From JAICNG01 sp035249985 (GTDB taxonomy: Bacteria; Gemmatimonadota; Gemmatimonadetes; Gemmatimonadales; Gemmatimonadaceae): a stretch of 64,000 bases of DNA. A model generated the notes under the pieces. It made no database searches. It had not been told where the DNA came from and was given only the letters and a program-made list of their open reading frames with translations. The translations under genes were made by a program, and so were the position numbers. Location: NCBI GenBank assembly GCA_035249985.1, contig DATFFP010000057.1:33967-97966 (forward strand). The letters are read 5' to 3'. Below, piece by piece: positions 50,108 through 57,828 of the stretch (the first letter of the stretch is position 1; every line of letters begins with the position of its first letter).

Positions 50108-50941
50108 ATGACCGACCCCATTCGGACTCCTGAGCGGCGCGCGGACACGCGCACCCGCTTCGACCTCGTGCGCGACGTGTTGTACTCGACCCTGCGCGCC
50201 ATCGGCCGCCACGCGAGCAGCTTCTACACCGCGCTCGGCATCTACCTCGTCGGCGGAGCGGTGATTGCGCTCGCCTGCACCTGGCTCTTCGTCGAGCTCG
50301 CCTCGCACGTGCAAAGCGGCGCGACTCAGACGTTCGATGAGACGGTGATGCGTTGGATGGGCGCGCACCGCATCCCGTGGATCGAGCGGTCGCTGCTCGA
50401 GATCACGGCCCTGGGCACCGGTCTCGTGGTGATGATGATCGTGCTCATTTCTGCCCTCTTCCTGATTGCGACGCAGCACCGGTTCTCCGCGTTCCTGCTG
50501 CTCGTGGCCTCGGCGGGAGGCATCGTGCTCAACACCGTGCTGAAGTCGAGCTTCGACCGGCCGAGGCCGCAGCTTTTCGAGTGGCTCACCGAGCCCTCGA
50601 GCAGCTCATTCCCCTCGGGGCATGCCATGAGCTCGGCCATCGTGTACTTCACGGTCGCGTATCTCATCGCGCGGCTCGAGAAGCGGCGGTGGATGCGTGC
50701 GGTCACGATCATCGCGTCGCTGCTGCTGGTGCTGCTCATCTCGGCGAGCCGGCTCTATCTCGGCGTCCACTACCCGTCCGATGTCATCGCGGGAGTGGTC
50801 ATCGGGCTCGCCTGGGCCGGCTTCTGCCTCGCCGGCCTCGAAGCGGTGCGAGTCTTTGGGCTGCGATTCCGGCCGCGGGTGCTCGAGCAGGAAGAGGATC
50901 TCTCCAAGCTGGAGCGAGCGTCGAAAGGATTCGATCAGTGA
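50108..50941 (+). CDS. PAP2 family phosphatase (first of tandem pair)
   Basis: This 277-residue membrane phosphatase has about six helices. The three PAP2 motifs are KSSFDRPRP, PSGHAMSS and SRLYLGVHYPSD. It should dephosphorylate a lipid phosphate such as undecaprenyl pyrophosphate or phosphatidate at the outer face of the inner membrane. The stop overlaps the start of a second PAP2 gene by one base (or by four if the GTG is used). Confidence 0.9.
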   Translation: MTDPIRTPERRADTRTRFDLVRDVLYSTLRAIGRHASSFYTALGIYLVGGAVIALACTWLFVELASHVQSGATQTFDETVMRWMGAHRIPWIERSLLEITALGTGLVVMMIVLISALFLIATQHRFSAFLLLVASAGGIVLNTVLKSSFDRPRPQLFEWLTEPSSSSFPSGHAMSSAIVYFTVAYLIARLEKRRWMRAVTIIASLLLVLLISASRLYLGVHYPSDVIAGVVIGLAWAGFCLAGLEAVRVFGLRFRPRVLEQEEDLSKLERASKGFDQ

Positions 50942-51657
50942 TGGCGGTGGGATCACGGCGGCAGTGGTTTCGTCGCCGCGGAGATCTGGCGTGGACGGCA
51001 AGCTGGATCGTAGGCGGCTACTTCGGTGCCCTGCTCGTCGGCATTCTCTTCGCGCAGCTCATGCGGAGCACCGGGAACTGGGATCAGGGACTCGCGTGGG
51101 AGCGCGCGCTGCTGATCCGCACCCACGTGCGGCTCCCGGAGCCCCTGGACACCCTGATGCTCGTTCTCCCATGGCTGGGAACGAACATCACGCTCCTTCC
51201 CCTGGTCGTCGCGGTGTCGCTCTGGCTACTCGTCAGGCGCAAGCGTCCCGATCTGGCGGCGCACCTCGTGACCGTGCAGCTGGGCAGCCTCACGCTCAAT
51301 GCGCTGCTCAAGGACATCTTCGATCGCCCGCGACCCGAGCTGTTCGAGCAGCGTGGCCAGCATGCGTGGGCGGCGTTTCCGAGTGGTCACGCCATCGCGA
51401 GCATTTCGGTGTTGCTGACGGTAGCCATACTGCTCCGACGGGAGCGCGGATGGAGCTGGCCGATGCGTGCCGCCGTCGTGCTGCTGATCATCAGCCTGTA
51501 CTCGCGCCTCTACCTCGGTGTGCACTGGCCGACTGACATTGTCGGGGGCGTGCTGGTGGGGCTTCTGTGGCTCGCAGCCACGTACACGGCGTTTCGCCGC
51601 CCGGTGGTTCCCAAAAACGAGTCGAGCGCTGGGACTTTGCCAGCGCTCGACTCGTAA
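50941..51657 (+). CDS. PAP2 family phosphatase (second of tandem pair)
   Basis: This 238-residue membrane protein has the PAP2 motifs KDIFDRPRP, PSGHAIAS and SRLYLGVHWPTD. It resembles its upstream neighbour in motif order and length, so the pair likely arose by duplication. The ATG at 50941 and a GTG at 50938 are both possible starts. Its C-terminal 14 residues are encoded by the stem of the following terminator. The substrate is probably an isoprenoid or glycerolipid phosphate. Confidence 0.9.
   Translation: MAVGSRRQWFRRRGDLAWTASWIVGGYFGALLVGILFAQLMRSTGNWDQGLAWERALLIRTHVRLPEPLDTLMLVLPWLGTNITLLPLVVAVSLWLLVRRKRPDLAAHLVTVQLGSLTLNALLKDIFDRPRPELFEQRGQHAWAAFPSGHAIASISVLLTVAILLRRERGWSWPMRAAVVLLIISLYSRLYLGVHWPTDIVGGVLVGLLWLAATYTAFRRPVVPKNESSAGTLPALDS
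51617..51655. terminator. Hairpin terminator between PAP2 and CHRD genes
   Basis: ACGAGTCGAGCGCTGG (51617-51632) and its exact complement (51640-51655) form a 16-bp stem with a 7-nt loop GACTTTG. AAAAA precedes it, which gives a T-tract on the minus strand. It contains no tandem repeat, unlike the other 3' elements here, and lies between convergent genes. Confidence 0.88.
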
Positions 51658-51671
51658 ACCGTTGCGGGCGG

Positions 51672-52127
51672 CTATTGGGCAACGAGGTTGCCCCGAATCT
51701 CCCCGCCGGCGTTGACGCTGCTGTGCACGTTGAAGTACGTGCCCCCGGCGCGTATTGCCGTAAGCTGTGCATCAGTCGCGGCGATCGTGCCCGAGCCCCC
51801 GGTGACCGTGATCGACCCGCCAGGCCATCCAAGGAGCACGCCAGCCGCCGTATCTGGTCTGATCGGGCGATTGTGAATATGCGCGGCGGTGACGGTGCGA
51901 CCCGCCGGCCAGTTCGCGATCGTGATCACGTAATTGATGTTGTTCCCAGTTACGGTAAACGTGCCGGTTCCAGTAGCGGTCGTCGTCACCGGTGGCGTCT
52001 CATTGGCACCCGTCAGCGTGGCAGTATAGACCTCGGCCTCGGGCTCGACGGGGTCGTCATCGTCGCACGCCGCCACCGTGAGACCGACGGCCACCGACAA
52101 CACGGCCAAATGTCTGAGCATGCGCAT
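51672..52127 (-). CDS. CHRD-domain lipoprotein
   Basis: This 151-residue exported lipoprotein has a signal peptide ending in lipobox VAAC, then an acidic DDDD stretch. The CHRD domain (TATLTGANETPP, HIHNRP and YFNVHSSVNAGGEIRGNL) fills the rest. CHRD proteins are found in many bacteria and archaea without proven biochemical role; a metal-stabilised beta fold is assumed. AGGAGG lies 5 nt before the ATG. It ends at the terminator shared with the PAP2 gene. Confidence 0.9.
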   Translation of the reverse strand: MRMLRHLAVLSVAVGLTVAACDDDDPVEPEAEVYTATLTGANETPPVTTTATGTGTFTVTGNNINYVITIANWPAGRTVTAAHIHNRPIRPDTAAGVLLGWPGGSITVTGGSGTIAATDAQLTAIRAGGTYFNVHSSVNAGGEIRGNLVAQ

Positions 52128-52331
52128 GAACCCTCCTCATACGAGTGAACGCAATGGGCGCTCGCAACAAGCGCGCCCAGCCGACACTGCATTGTGGAAT
52201 GGTGATTCGCGTGCGACAACTGGAGCCACCATCTTTTACCGCGCGTTTCTTGCTGTTCACCGCAGCAACTCGGCGGCGCAGCTCGAACGACTCGGCGCCG
52301 GCGATGTCTCTCACCTTTCTCGCGTCTCTCC

Positions 52332-52823
52332 ATGCTTTCGTTTCGCTTGCTCGCTCTGTGCTCGGTCCTCGTGTCCTCACCGCTGTTCGCGCAGGGAGCA
52401 TCGCTGCCCACGACGCGGACGATCGCCGAATACAACGTCGATGACGTGACGCTGCGCATCAGCGCCGACGCCCCCCGCGTCGAGGTGTTTCTCTGGCGAG
52501 CGCCGCAGGCGATCGTCGTCTATCTGGATGCGCGGTCGGTCGAGCGCTGGCTGGACTCGGCTTCGGCGTTCGTCGCGCGCGACGCGGACGCGCCTAACGG
52601 GCACGCGACCGAGCAGTCGTCGCCGGTGCTGCGTCACAGCGACTCGTCCTATCGCAGCGGGCTGGAATTCACGCGCCGAGTGACCGATCGCGGCTCCCAG
52701 CTCTTCCTGACGGCGTGGGTGGGCGATCATAGCGCAGCGATGGTGCCGATGCGGAGGTCGCAAGCCCGTGGCTTCCTGGCCGCGCTCCGCGAAGCCGCGC
52801 ACGTGGCCCGCCGGCCGCGATGA
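52332..52823 (+). CDS. Exported protein, paralogue of the next gene
   Basis: This 163-residue protein has a signal peptide (LLALCSVLVSSPLFAQG) and an unrecognised beta-rich domain. Its segments VEVFLWRAPQAIVVYLDARS and VERWLDSASAFV align with the product at 53005, as does the C-terminal helix. The two thus form a small paralogous family encoded side by side. No catalytic motif is visible. No ribosome-binding site is evident before the ATG. The 204-nt gap upstream shows nothing I recognise. Confidence 0.65.
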   Translation: MLSFRLLALCSVLVSSPLFAQGASLPTTRTIAEYNVDDVTLRISADAPRVEVFLWRAPQAIVVYLDARSVERWLDSASAFVARDADAPNGHATEQSSPVLRHSDSSYRSGLEFTRRVTDRGSQLFLTAWVGDHSAAMVPMRRSQARGFLAALREAAHVARRPR

Positions 52824-52838
52824 TCCCGGGGGTCGGGG

Positions 52839-52888
52839 GTCAGGAGTCAGGAGCCAGGAAGAAGCCATGAACGTCCTGACGCCTGACC
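52839..52888. repeat. Short GGGGTCA-family hairpin, copy 3
   Basis: GTCAGGAGTCAGGA (52839-52852) pairs with TCCTGACGCCTGACC (52874-52888) with one bulge, around 21 nt. It lies between the two paralogous secreted genes and is the smallest of its family. Confidence 0.7.
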
Positions 52889-53004
52889 CTGACATCTGAC
52901 AGCCGTTGCCCCCAACCCCATGGTGCGAGAGGTGTTGCGTTTGCTGACGGAGCCCCGTCCTCTAAGGGAAGCCCCGCGCGTTATGCGTATCTCCGGAGGA
53001 GGCC

Positions 53005-53544
53005 ATGCCCCGCACGCTCGTTCGCACCGCTTTGATCATCGTGTTCGCCGTGGGCGCTTCGGCGTCCGCGCAGTCGCTCGGGCCCTCACAGCCGCTCGTC
53101 CCCGGACAGACGCGCATGCGGGTCAGCACCACGATGCTCACGATCGGCCCGCTCGTCGACGGCAGGGTGCTGGTGGAAGCGTGGCGCGGCATGGCGCGCA
53201 TCACGGGCTATGTCGAGGCCGAGCGCCTCGCGCGGTGGACCGACAGCTCGTGGGCGCTCGTGGACTCGCACCGTGGCGTGCCGCTCGCCGCCGTCACCTA
53301 CGAGTACGCTGACGGCTCGAAGAAGGTCGAATACAAGTCGCCCTATCTCTCGCTCGGCCCATCGATGTCCATGATGATCGACCGCATCGACCGCGATGAC
53401 GTCTCGCGGTATGCGCTCTACGTCGTCGACAACGCGCGCGAGCGCCGCATCTACATCCTGCTGACCCGCAGCGATGTGGCGACGCTGTTAGGCGCGATGC
53501 GGGACGCGGCCACGGGGCAAGTGGCGGCGACGGAGCCCCGCTAG
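53005..53544 (+). CDS. Exported protein, paralogue of the previous gene
   Basis: This is a 179-residue exported protein with signal peptide ALIIVFAVGASASAQS. GGAGGAGG lies 2 nt before the ATG. The middle (VLVEAWRGMARITGYVEAER, LARWTDSSWALV) and the C-terminal helix (LLTRSDVATLLGAMRDAA) match the protein encoded at 52332. I recognise no domain. Both are probably periplasmic. Confidence 0.7.
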   Translation: MPRTLVRTALIIVFAVGASASAQSLGPSQPLVPGQTRMRVSTTMLTIGPLVDGRVLVEAWRGMARITGYVEAERLARWTDSSWALVDSHRGVPLAAVTYEYADGSKKVEYKSPYLSLGPSMSMMIDRIDRDDVSRYALYVVDNARERRIYILLTRSDVATLLGAMRDAATGQVAATEPR

Positions 53545-53625
53545 GAACGCGGAACGAGGAAGTGGCGTGGGCGCTCGGCGCAGCAAGCTCGAACGGCCAC
53601 GTCCCCATTCCTCGTTCCTCATTCC
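53544..53625. repeat. Tandem-heptamer hairpin (GAACGAG family) before the sugar dehydrogenase stop
   Basis: GGAACGCGGAACGAGGAAGT ending GGCGTGG pairs with CCACGTCCCCATTCCTCG plus TTCCTCATTCC. It lies between convergent genes, and the right arm holds the stop of the sugar dehydrogenase. Confidence 0.8.
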
Positions 53626-54878
53626 TTTCGCATCACCCTCCAGATCCGCCCCCCGCGGTCGTCACTGATGTAGAGCGACCCGTCCGGTCCGACCGCGACT
53701 CCGGCGGGACGGTGGCGAGCGCCGGCTGGCTGCACCGAGTCGCCCGCGAATCCGGTCGCGAAGACCTCGTACTGCCCTGCCCGACCATTCTCGAAGGGAA
53801 CGAACACCACGTTGTACCCGCCCTGAGGCCGCGGCGCTCGGTTCCATGAGCCGTGGAAGGCGATGAAGGCGCCATTCCGATAGCGGGCGGGAAACTGCGT
53901 CGCCGTGTAGAAGACGAGCCCGTTAGGCGCCCAGTGCCCGGGCATGGCCGCGACTGGCCCCTTCACATTGGCACAGCGCCCCACCTGCTGGCCGTCGCCA
54001 CCGTATTCGGGCGCAAGAACCTTTTTCTTCGCCTGACCATCGTAGAAGCAGTACGGCCATCCGAAATCATCACCACGCCCGACCTGAAAGAGCTCCTCGG
54101 CGGGAAGCTCCGCGCTCTCCGTCGTGTCGAAGTGCGCGGGCCAGTTCTGCACCAGGTTGTCCCGCCCATGCTGCGCCGCCCACAGCGTACCGCCCGATGG
54201 ATGGACCGTGATCGCCACGGCGTTGCGAATGCCAGTCGCCCAGCGCTCGCCATCATCCTGCGTCTGACCTTTGTCGGTCGCGTCGAATCGCCAAATGCCT
54301 GCGCGCGTGTCGAGCTCCGGACAGGGCGTCTGTCCGGGAGATTGCGGACGGCGATCCTGAACCTGACAGGCGTTCGACGGCGAGCCAATGTTCACGAAAA
54401 GATCGTTGCCGCGCAGCGCGATGGTTTTCGCCGTGTGACTGCGTCCGGTGGGAAGCTGACCGACCACGGTGTCCGGGGCGCTCGTCGGGCGGAGCGCGCC
54501 ACGCGGAATCGAGTACCGGAGCACGGCCTCGTCGGTGCCGAAGAACAGATCGGTCCCACGGAGCGCGATCCCCGAGCCGCCGTTCTCGCCGAACCGATCG
54601 CGCACATCCATGCGGCCATCACCGCTCGTGTCGCGCAGCGCGATGATCCCGCCCTTCACGTCGCGCGTGTTTCGAATCGCGACGAAGAGATCCCCGTTCG
54701 GCGCTACGACGAAGTGACGTGCGGGACCGAGGCTGTCCGCTACGACAAGGGCGCAGAACCCCTGCGGAAGAGTGATGCCGCCGTTGTCGGCGTCACAGGC
54801 GACGCGCGACTGCTGCGCCGCGAGAGTAGTGACCGCGGCGGCACAGGCTACGGTCGCGAAGACGATCGAACGAATCAT
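53619..54878 (-). CDS. PQQ-dependent aldose/sorbosone-type dehydrogenase
   Basis: This 419-residue exported six-bladed beta-propeller belongs to the glucose/sorbosone dehydrogenase family, which oxidises aldose sugars with PQQ. The signal peptide is IVFATVACAAAVTTLAAQ; GAGGT lies 6 nt before the ATG at 54878. Family segments include NTRDVKGGIIALRDTSGDG, ATGIRNAVAI, GWPYCFYDG, PAAMPGHWAPNGL-like and FIAFHGSWNR. Histidine HG in AAQHGRDNL is in the expected active-site blade. No PQQ synthesis genes are nearby. It diverges from msrP. Confidence 0.85.
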   Translation of the reverse strand: MIRSIVFATVACAAAVTTLAAQQSRVACDADNGGITLPQGFCALVVADSLGPARHFVVAPNGDLFVAIRNTRDVKGGIIALRDTSGDGRMDVRDRFGENGGSGIALRGTDLFFGTDEAVLRYSIPRGALRPTSAPDTVVGQLPTGRSHTAKTIALRGNDLFVNIGSPSNACQVQDRRPQSPGQTPCPELDTRAGIWRFDATDKGQTQDDGERWATGIRNAVAITVHPSGGTLWAAQHGRDNLVQNWPAHFDTTESAELPAEELFQVGRGDDFGWPYCFYDGQAKKKVLAPEYGGDGQQVGRCANVKGPVAAMPGHWAPNGLVFYTATQFPARYRNGAFIAFHGSWNRAPRPQGGYNVVFVPFENGRAGQYEVFATGFAGDSVQPAGARHRPAGVAVGPDGSLYISDDRGGRIWRVMRKE

Positions 54879-55008
54879 GGTCGTACCTCGAGTGAGCCCG
54901 CACGGACGATAGTCGCGGGCGCGGGTGGTGTCGAGCGCGTCGGGATCTGGAACTCGCCCCGCCACGCGCTGTATTCTAGATAGCCCGCCCCTCTTCGTGG
55001 AGCCTCGA

Positions 55009-55935
55009 ATGCTGATCAAGCGCGCGCCCGACCTTCGCGCCTCCGATATTACCGATGAAGCGACGTATCTCGATCGACGTCGGTTCATCACGCAGGCCGG
55101 TCTCGGGTTGGCCGCCGTGGGAGCGGGTGTCCCCTGGGGGATGAGCGCGCTGAATGGGCGCCGCGTGCAGGATCAGGGGGACGACAAGCTCACCCCGTAC
55201 GAGGACGTCACGACGTACAACAACTTCTACGAGTTCGGCACCGACAAGGACGAGCCGGCGAAGAACGCACATACGCTCCGCACCCGTCCCTGGTCCATTG
55301 CGATCGAGGGCCATGTAAAGAAGCCGGCCGTGTACGCGATCGAGGACTTCCTCAAGCCGCACAAGCTCGAGGAGCGTGTCTATCGCATGCGCTGCGTCGA
55401 AGCCTGGTCGATGGTGATTCCCTGGCTCGGGTTCCCGCTCGCCGACGTGATCAAGCGCGTCGAGCCGACGTCCAAGGCGAAGTACATCGAGCTCACGACG
55501 TTGCTGGATCCCAAGCAGATGCCTGGCCAGCGGCGCCAGGTGTTGAATTGGCCGTACACGGAAGGGCTTCGAATGGACGAAGCGATGCATCCGCTGACGA
55601 TCCTCGCCGCTGGACTGTACGGAAAGGTCCTGCCCAATCAGAACGGCGCGCCGCTCCGACTCGTCGTCCCGTGGAAGTACGGGTTCAAGGGCGTCAAGTC
55701 GATCGTCAAGATGCGCTTCGTCGAGACGCAGCCGCGCACCGCGTGGAACGACGCCGCGCCTGACGAGTACGGCTTTTACGCCAACGTGAATCCCGAGGTC
55801 GACCACCCGCGATGGAGTCAGGCCAAGGAGCGGCGGATCGGCGAGTTCCGCCGTCGCCCGACGTTGCCGTTCAACGGGTACGCGGACCAGGTCGCGCGCC
55901 TCTACGCCGGGATGGATCTGAGGAAGTCCTACTGA
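55009..55935 (+). CDS. msrP: Periplasmic methionine sulfoxide reductase, molybdenum subunit
   Basis: MsrP (308 residues) repairs oxidised methionine in periplasmic proteins. A Tat signal is present with RRRF at 23-26 followed by a hydrophobic stretch. The molybdenum-ligating Cys129 lies in YRMRCVEAWSMVIPW. The start at 55009 is supported by GGAG 6 nt upstream. The haem subunit MsrQ follows with a 4-nt overlap. Electrons come from the quinone pool. Confidence 0.95.
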   Translation: MLIKRAPDLRASDITDEATYLDRRRFITQAGLGLAAVGAGVPWGMSALNGRRVQDQGDDKLTPYEDVTTYNNFYEFGTDKDEPAKNAHTLRTRPWSIAIEGHVKKPAVYAIEDFLKPHKLEERVYRMRCVEAWSMVIPWLGFPLADVIKRVEPTSKAKYIELTTLLDPKQMPGQRRQVLNWPYTEGLRMDEAMHPLTILAAGLYGKVLPNQNGAPLRLVVPWKYGFKGVKSIVKMRFVETQPRTAWNDAAPDEYGFYANVNPEVDHPRWSQAKERRIGEFRRRPTLPFNGYADQVARLYAGMDLRKSY

Positions 55936-56546
55936 CGGCAACCGCCATCCCGCGCGAGGGCCAGCGGTCGCACGGCCGGCGCTGGGCGACGGTTTCGCTG
56001 GTCCTCGTCTGTCTACTCCCCGCCCTCTGGCTGGCGCGCAGCGCCTTCACTGACGACCTCGGCGCCAACCCCATCGAGGAGCTCGAGATTCAAACCGGAC
56101 TCTGGACCCTCCGGTTTCTGATGCTCACCCTCGCCATCACGCCGCTTCGCCGCTTCACGGGGTGGAACTGGCTCGCCAGGCACCGCCGGACGATCGGACT
56201 GGTCACGTTCGGTTACGCCTGCCTGCACCTCTCGATGTACATCGGACTCGACATGTTCTTCGACCTCAGCGACATCGTCGAGGATGTCGCCGAGCATCTG
56301 TACATCACGGTTGGCATGACGGCGTTCCTGTTGATGATCCCGCTCGCGGTGACGTCGACGAAGGGCGCGATCCGCCGCATGGGGCGCCGGTGGAAGAAGC
56401 TTCACAGGCTTGTTTGGGTGGTTGCCGCGCTCGGAACCATCCATTTCCTCTGGGCTGTGAAGAAGGACATCCGCGAGCCGCTGATTTATGCCGGGATTTT
56501 CGCGGTCCTCCTCCTCTTGCGGTTGCCCCGGCGAGTAAAGGGCTAG
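55932..56546 (+). CDS. msrQ: MsrPQ haem-binding membrane subunit
   Basis: MsrQ (204 residues) is a six-helix b-type cytochrome that passes electrons from quinol to MsrP. Haem-ligand histidines occur in ARHRRTIGL, CLHLSMYIG, and KLHRLVWVVAALGTIHFLW. No ATG, GTG or TTG lies near the expected start. A CTG at 55932 overlaps the msrP stop (CTGA) and has GAGGA 7 nt upstream, so I use it as a rare start. An ATG at 55812 would need a 120-nt overlap and a 40-residue non-membrane extension. Confidence 0.9.
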   Translation: MTATAIPREGQRSHGRRWATVSLVLVCLLPALWLARSAFTDDLGANPIEELEIQTGLWTLRFLMLTLAITPLRRFTGWNWLARHRRTIGLVTFGYACLHLSMYIGLDMFFDLSDIVEDVAEHLYITVGMTAFLLMIPLAVTSTKGAIRRMGRRWKKLHRLVWVVAALGTIHFLWAVKKDIREPLIYAGIFAVLLLLRLPRRVKG

Positions 56547-56640
56547 CCCTCGCTGGCGTTCCCCTTGCATAGCACGTGGGCGCTCACGCCATCCCGCGGC
56601 GAGGCCGGCGCGGGGATCGGCCCATTCGAGGAGGAAAGCC

Positions 56641-56859
56641 ATGGCCGACGTACAAGTGAACCAGAGCCCCGGGGGCGGAAGTGCTGGTAGCTCCGGCTGG
56701 ATCTGGGCAATCGTGGTACTGGTGGTGGTTGCGCTCATCGCATGGTTCGTCTTCGCCGGCGGTCCAGGCGGCGGTGGCGATGAGACGCGGATAGAAGTGG
56801 AGACGCCAGCGACTGGATCGGGCGGCGGGAATCCCCCACCGGCGAATCCCCAGCCGTAG
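56641..56859 (+). CDS. Small single-pass membrane protein
   Basis: This 72-residue protein has a strong ribosome-binding site (GGAGGAAAGCC before ATG). A Gly/Ser-rich N-terminus, one transmembrane helix (WIWAIVVLVVVALIAWFVF) and a Gly/Pro-rich acidic tail follow. It is of unknown function. A GGGGTCA hairpin begins 3 nt after its stop. Confidence 0.65.
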   Translation: MADVQVNQSPGGGSAGSSGWIWAIVVLVVVALIAWFVFAGGPGGGGDETRIEVETPATGSGGGNPPPANPQP

Positions 56860-56861
56860 AC

Positions 56862-56986
56862 ACAGGGGTCAGGAGTCAGGGATCAGAGGGTGTCAGGTAA
56901 AGGTGCCGGGAGCTGCGCGTGTGTGCTCCTCTCACCTAAACCCTGACACCCCCTCGTCCCTGACCCCTGACTCCTGACTCCTAGGG
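56862..56986. repeat. Tandem-heptamer hairpin (GGGGTCA family), copy 4
   Basis: Left arm CAGGGGTCAGGAGTCAGGG with ATCAGAGGGTGTCAGG pairs with right arm CCCTGACACCCCCTCGTCCC and TGACCCCTGACTCCTGACTC. Arms match with scattered mismatches over about 45 nt. It sits between convergent genes, next to a classical terminator on its right. Confidence 0.82.
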
Positions 56987-56987
56987 C

Positions 56988-57021
56988 AAAAAAAACCCCG
57001 GCTGCCATGAAGGAGCCGGGG
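56988..57021 (-). terminator. Intrinsic terminator of the 57057 gene
   Basis: On the minus strand CCCCGGCT (57021-57014) and AGCCGGGG (57003-56996) form an 8-bp stem with a 10-nt loop, followed by eight T. It is 36 nt past the stop of the minus-strand gene and has textbook form. Confidence 0.92.
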
Positions 57022-57056
57022 CTTACTACGTCAGGGAAGTCGGCCGGGCGCGCCCT

Positions 57057-57584
57057 TCACGGCATCTGTGTCGCGGCTCCCAACTGGAACCGCCTGGCGG
57101 TGCGCGTCTTTCCGCCCTCGAGCCCCCCTGCAATAACACCCTGCAAACGTCCGCAGCGCAGATACCGCCGCAGCGTCTCCTCACACATCGGATACCCCGA
57201 GCTCACCCACACTTCGTCGCGATCCCCCGAGCCGACCACCGTTGCGCTCAGGTACAGATAGCGGCGTTCGCTGCGAACATACTCGGCGAGCGAGATCCGC
57301 AGCGCATCGCCCTTGTACTCCCGGCCACAGAACATCGGATGCAGAACCGCCGCCGGCATGTACTCGAACACGAACTCCGAGTCCGCGATCGTCAGGTTCC
57401 GCTGATCCGTGATGTGCGCGACCGTCTGCTCATGGAGCCACACGCTGCGCGCCGTCGGCGGCAGCCCGAGCTGTCCCGCGACGTGCGCCGGGATGGCGCC
57501 GATGACCTGCATGCCGCTGGCCCAGCGACTGGGCCGCAGCACCGCTTCGATGTCGAGCTTCTGATGAACCCTGGTGGTGCCCAT
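57057..57584 (-). CDS. Unrecognised 175-residue protein
   Basis: This is a soluble-looking alpha/beta protein. It has no signal peptide, no membrane segment and no motif I know. Notable segments are SVWLHEQTVAHITDQRNLTI, EFVFEYMPAAVL, DALRISLAEYV and RYLYLSATVV. Three cysteines are present (MFCGRE, PMCEET, LRCGRL). The gene stands alone between two terminator-like elements, so it is probably a monocistronic unit. Confidence 0.6.
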   Translation of the reverse strand: MGTTRVHQKLDIEAVLRPSRWASGMQVIGAIPAHVAGQLGLPPTARSVWLHEQTVAHITDQRNLTIADSEFVFEYMPAAVLHPMFCGREYKGDALRISLAEYVRSERRYLYLSATVVGSGDRDEVWVSSGYPMCEETLRRYLRCGRLQGVIAGGLEGGKTRTARRFQLGAATQMP

Positions 57585-57693
57585 TCAGCGCTCCGGGTGG
57601 GGCGAGCGTTATGGAGACGCACGACGGAAGACCGAAGTAACGGGCGGGGTTCGGGACGGCGGCCGGCTTGCCTGGACACACGAGCCGAAGTGC

Positions 57694-57827
57694 AACGGCA
57701 AAGAGGACAGAATTCAGAATACAGAATTCAGAATTCAGAAAAGACCACAGGGAGCTACGAACTGGCGCCCCGTCGGCTTTATCTGAATTCTGAATTCTGT
57801 ATTCTGAATTCTGTCCTCTTTGCCGTT
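57694..57827. repeat. AATTCAG-family hairpin, copy 3 (perfect arms)
   Basis: Left arm 57694-57738 and right arm 57783-57827 are exact reverse complements over 45 nt. They enclose 44 nt of unrelated sequence. Compared with copies 1 and 2, the base at the ATGACAG position is changed (AGGACAG), and the partner base changes with it, so pairing is kept. It ends 2 nt before the glgP stop. Confidence 0.97.
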
Positions 57828-57828
57828 C

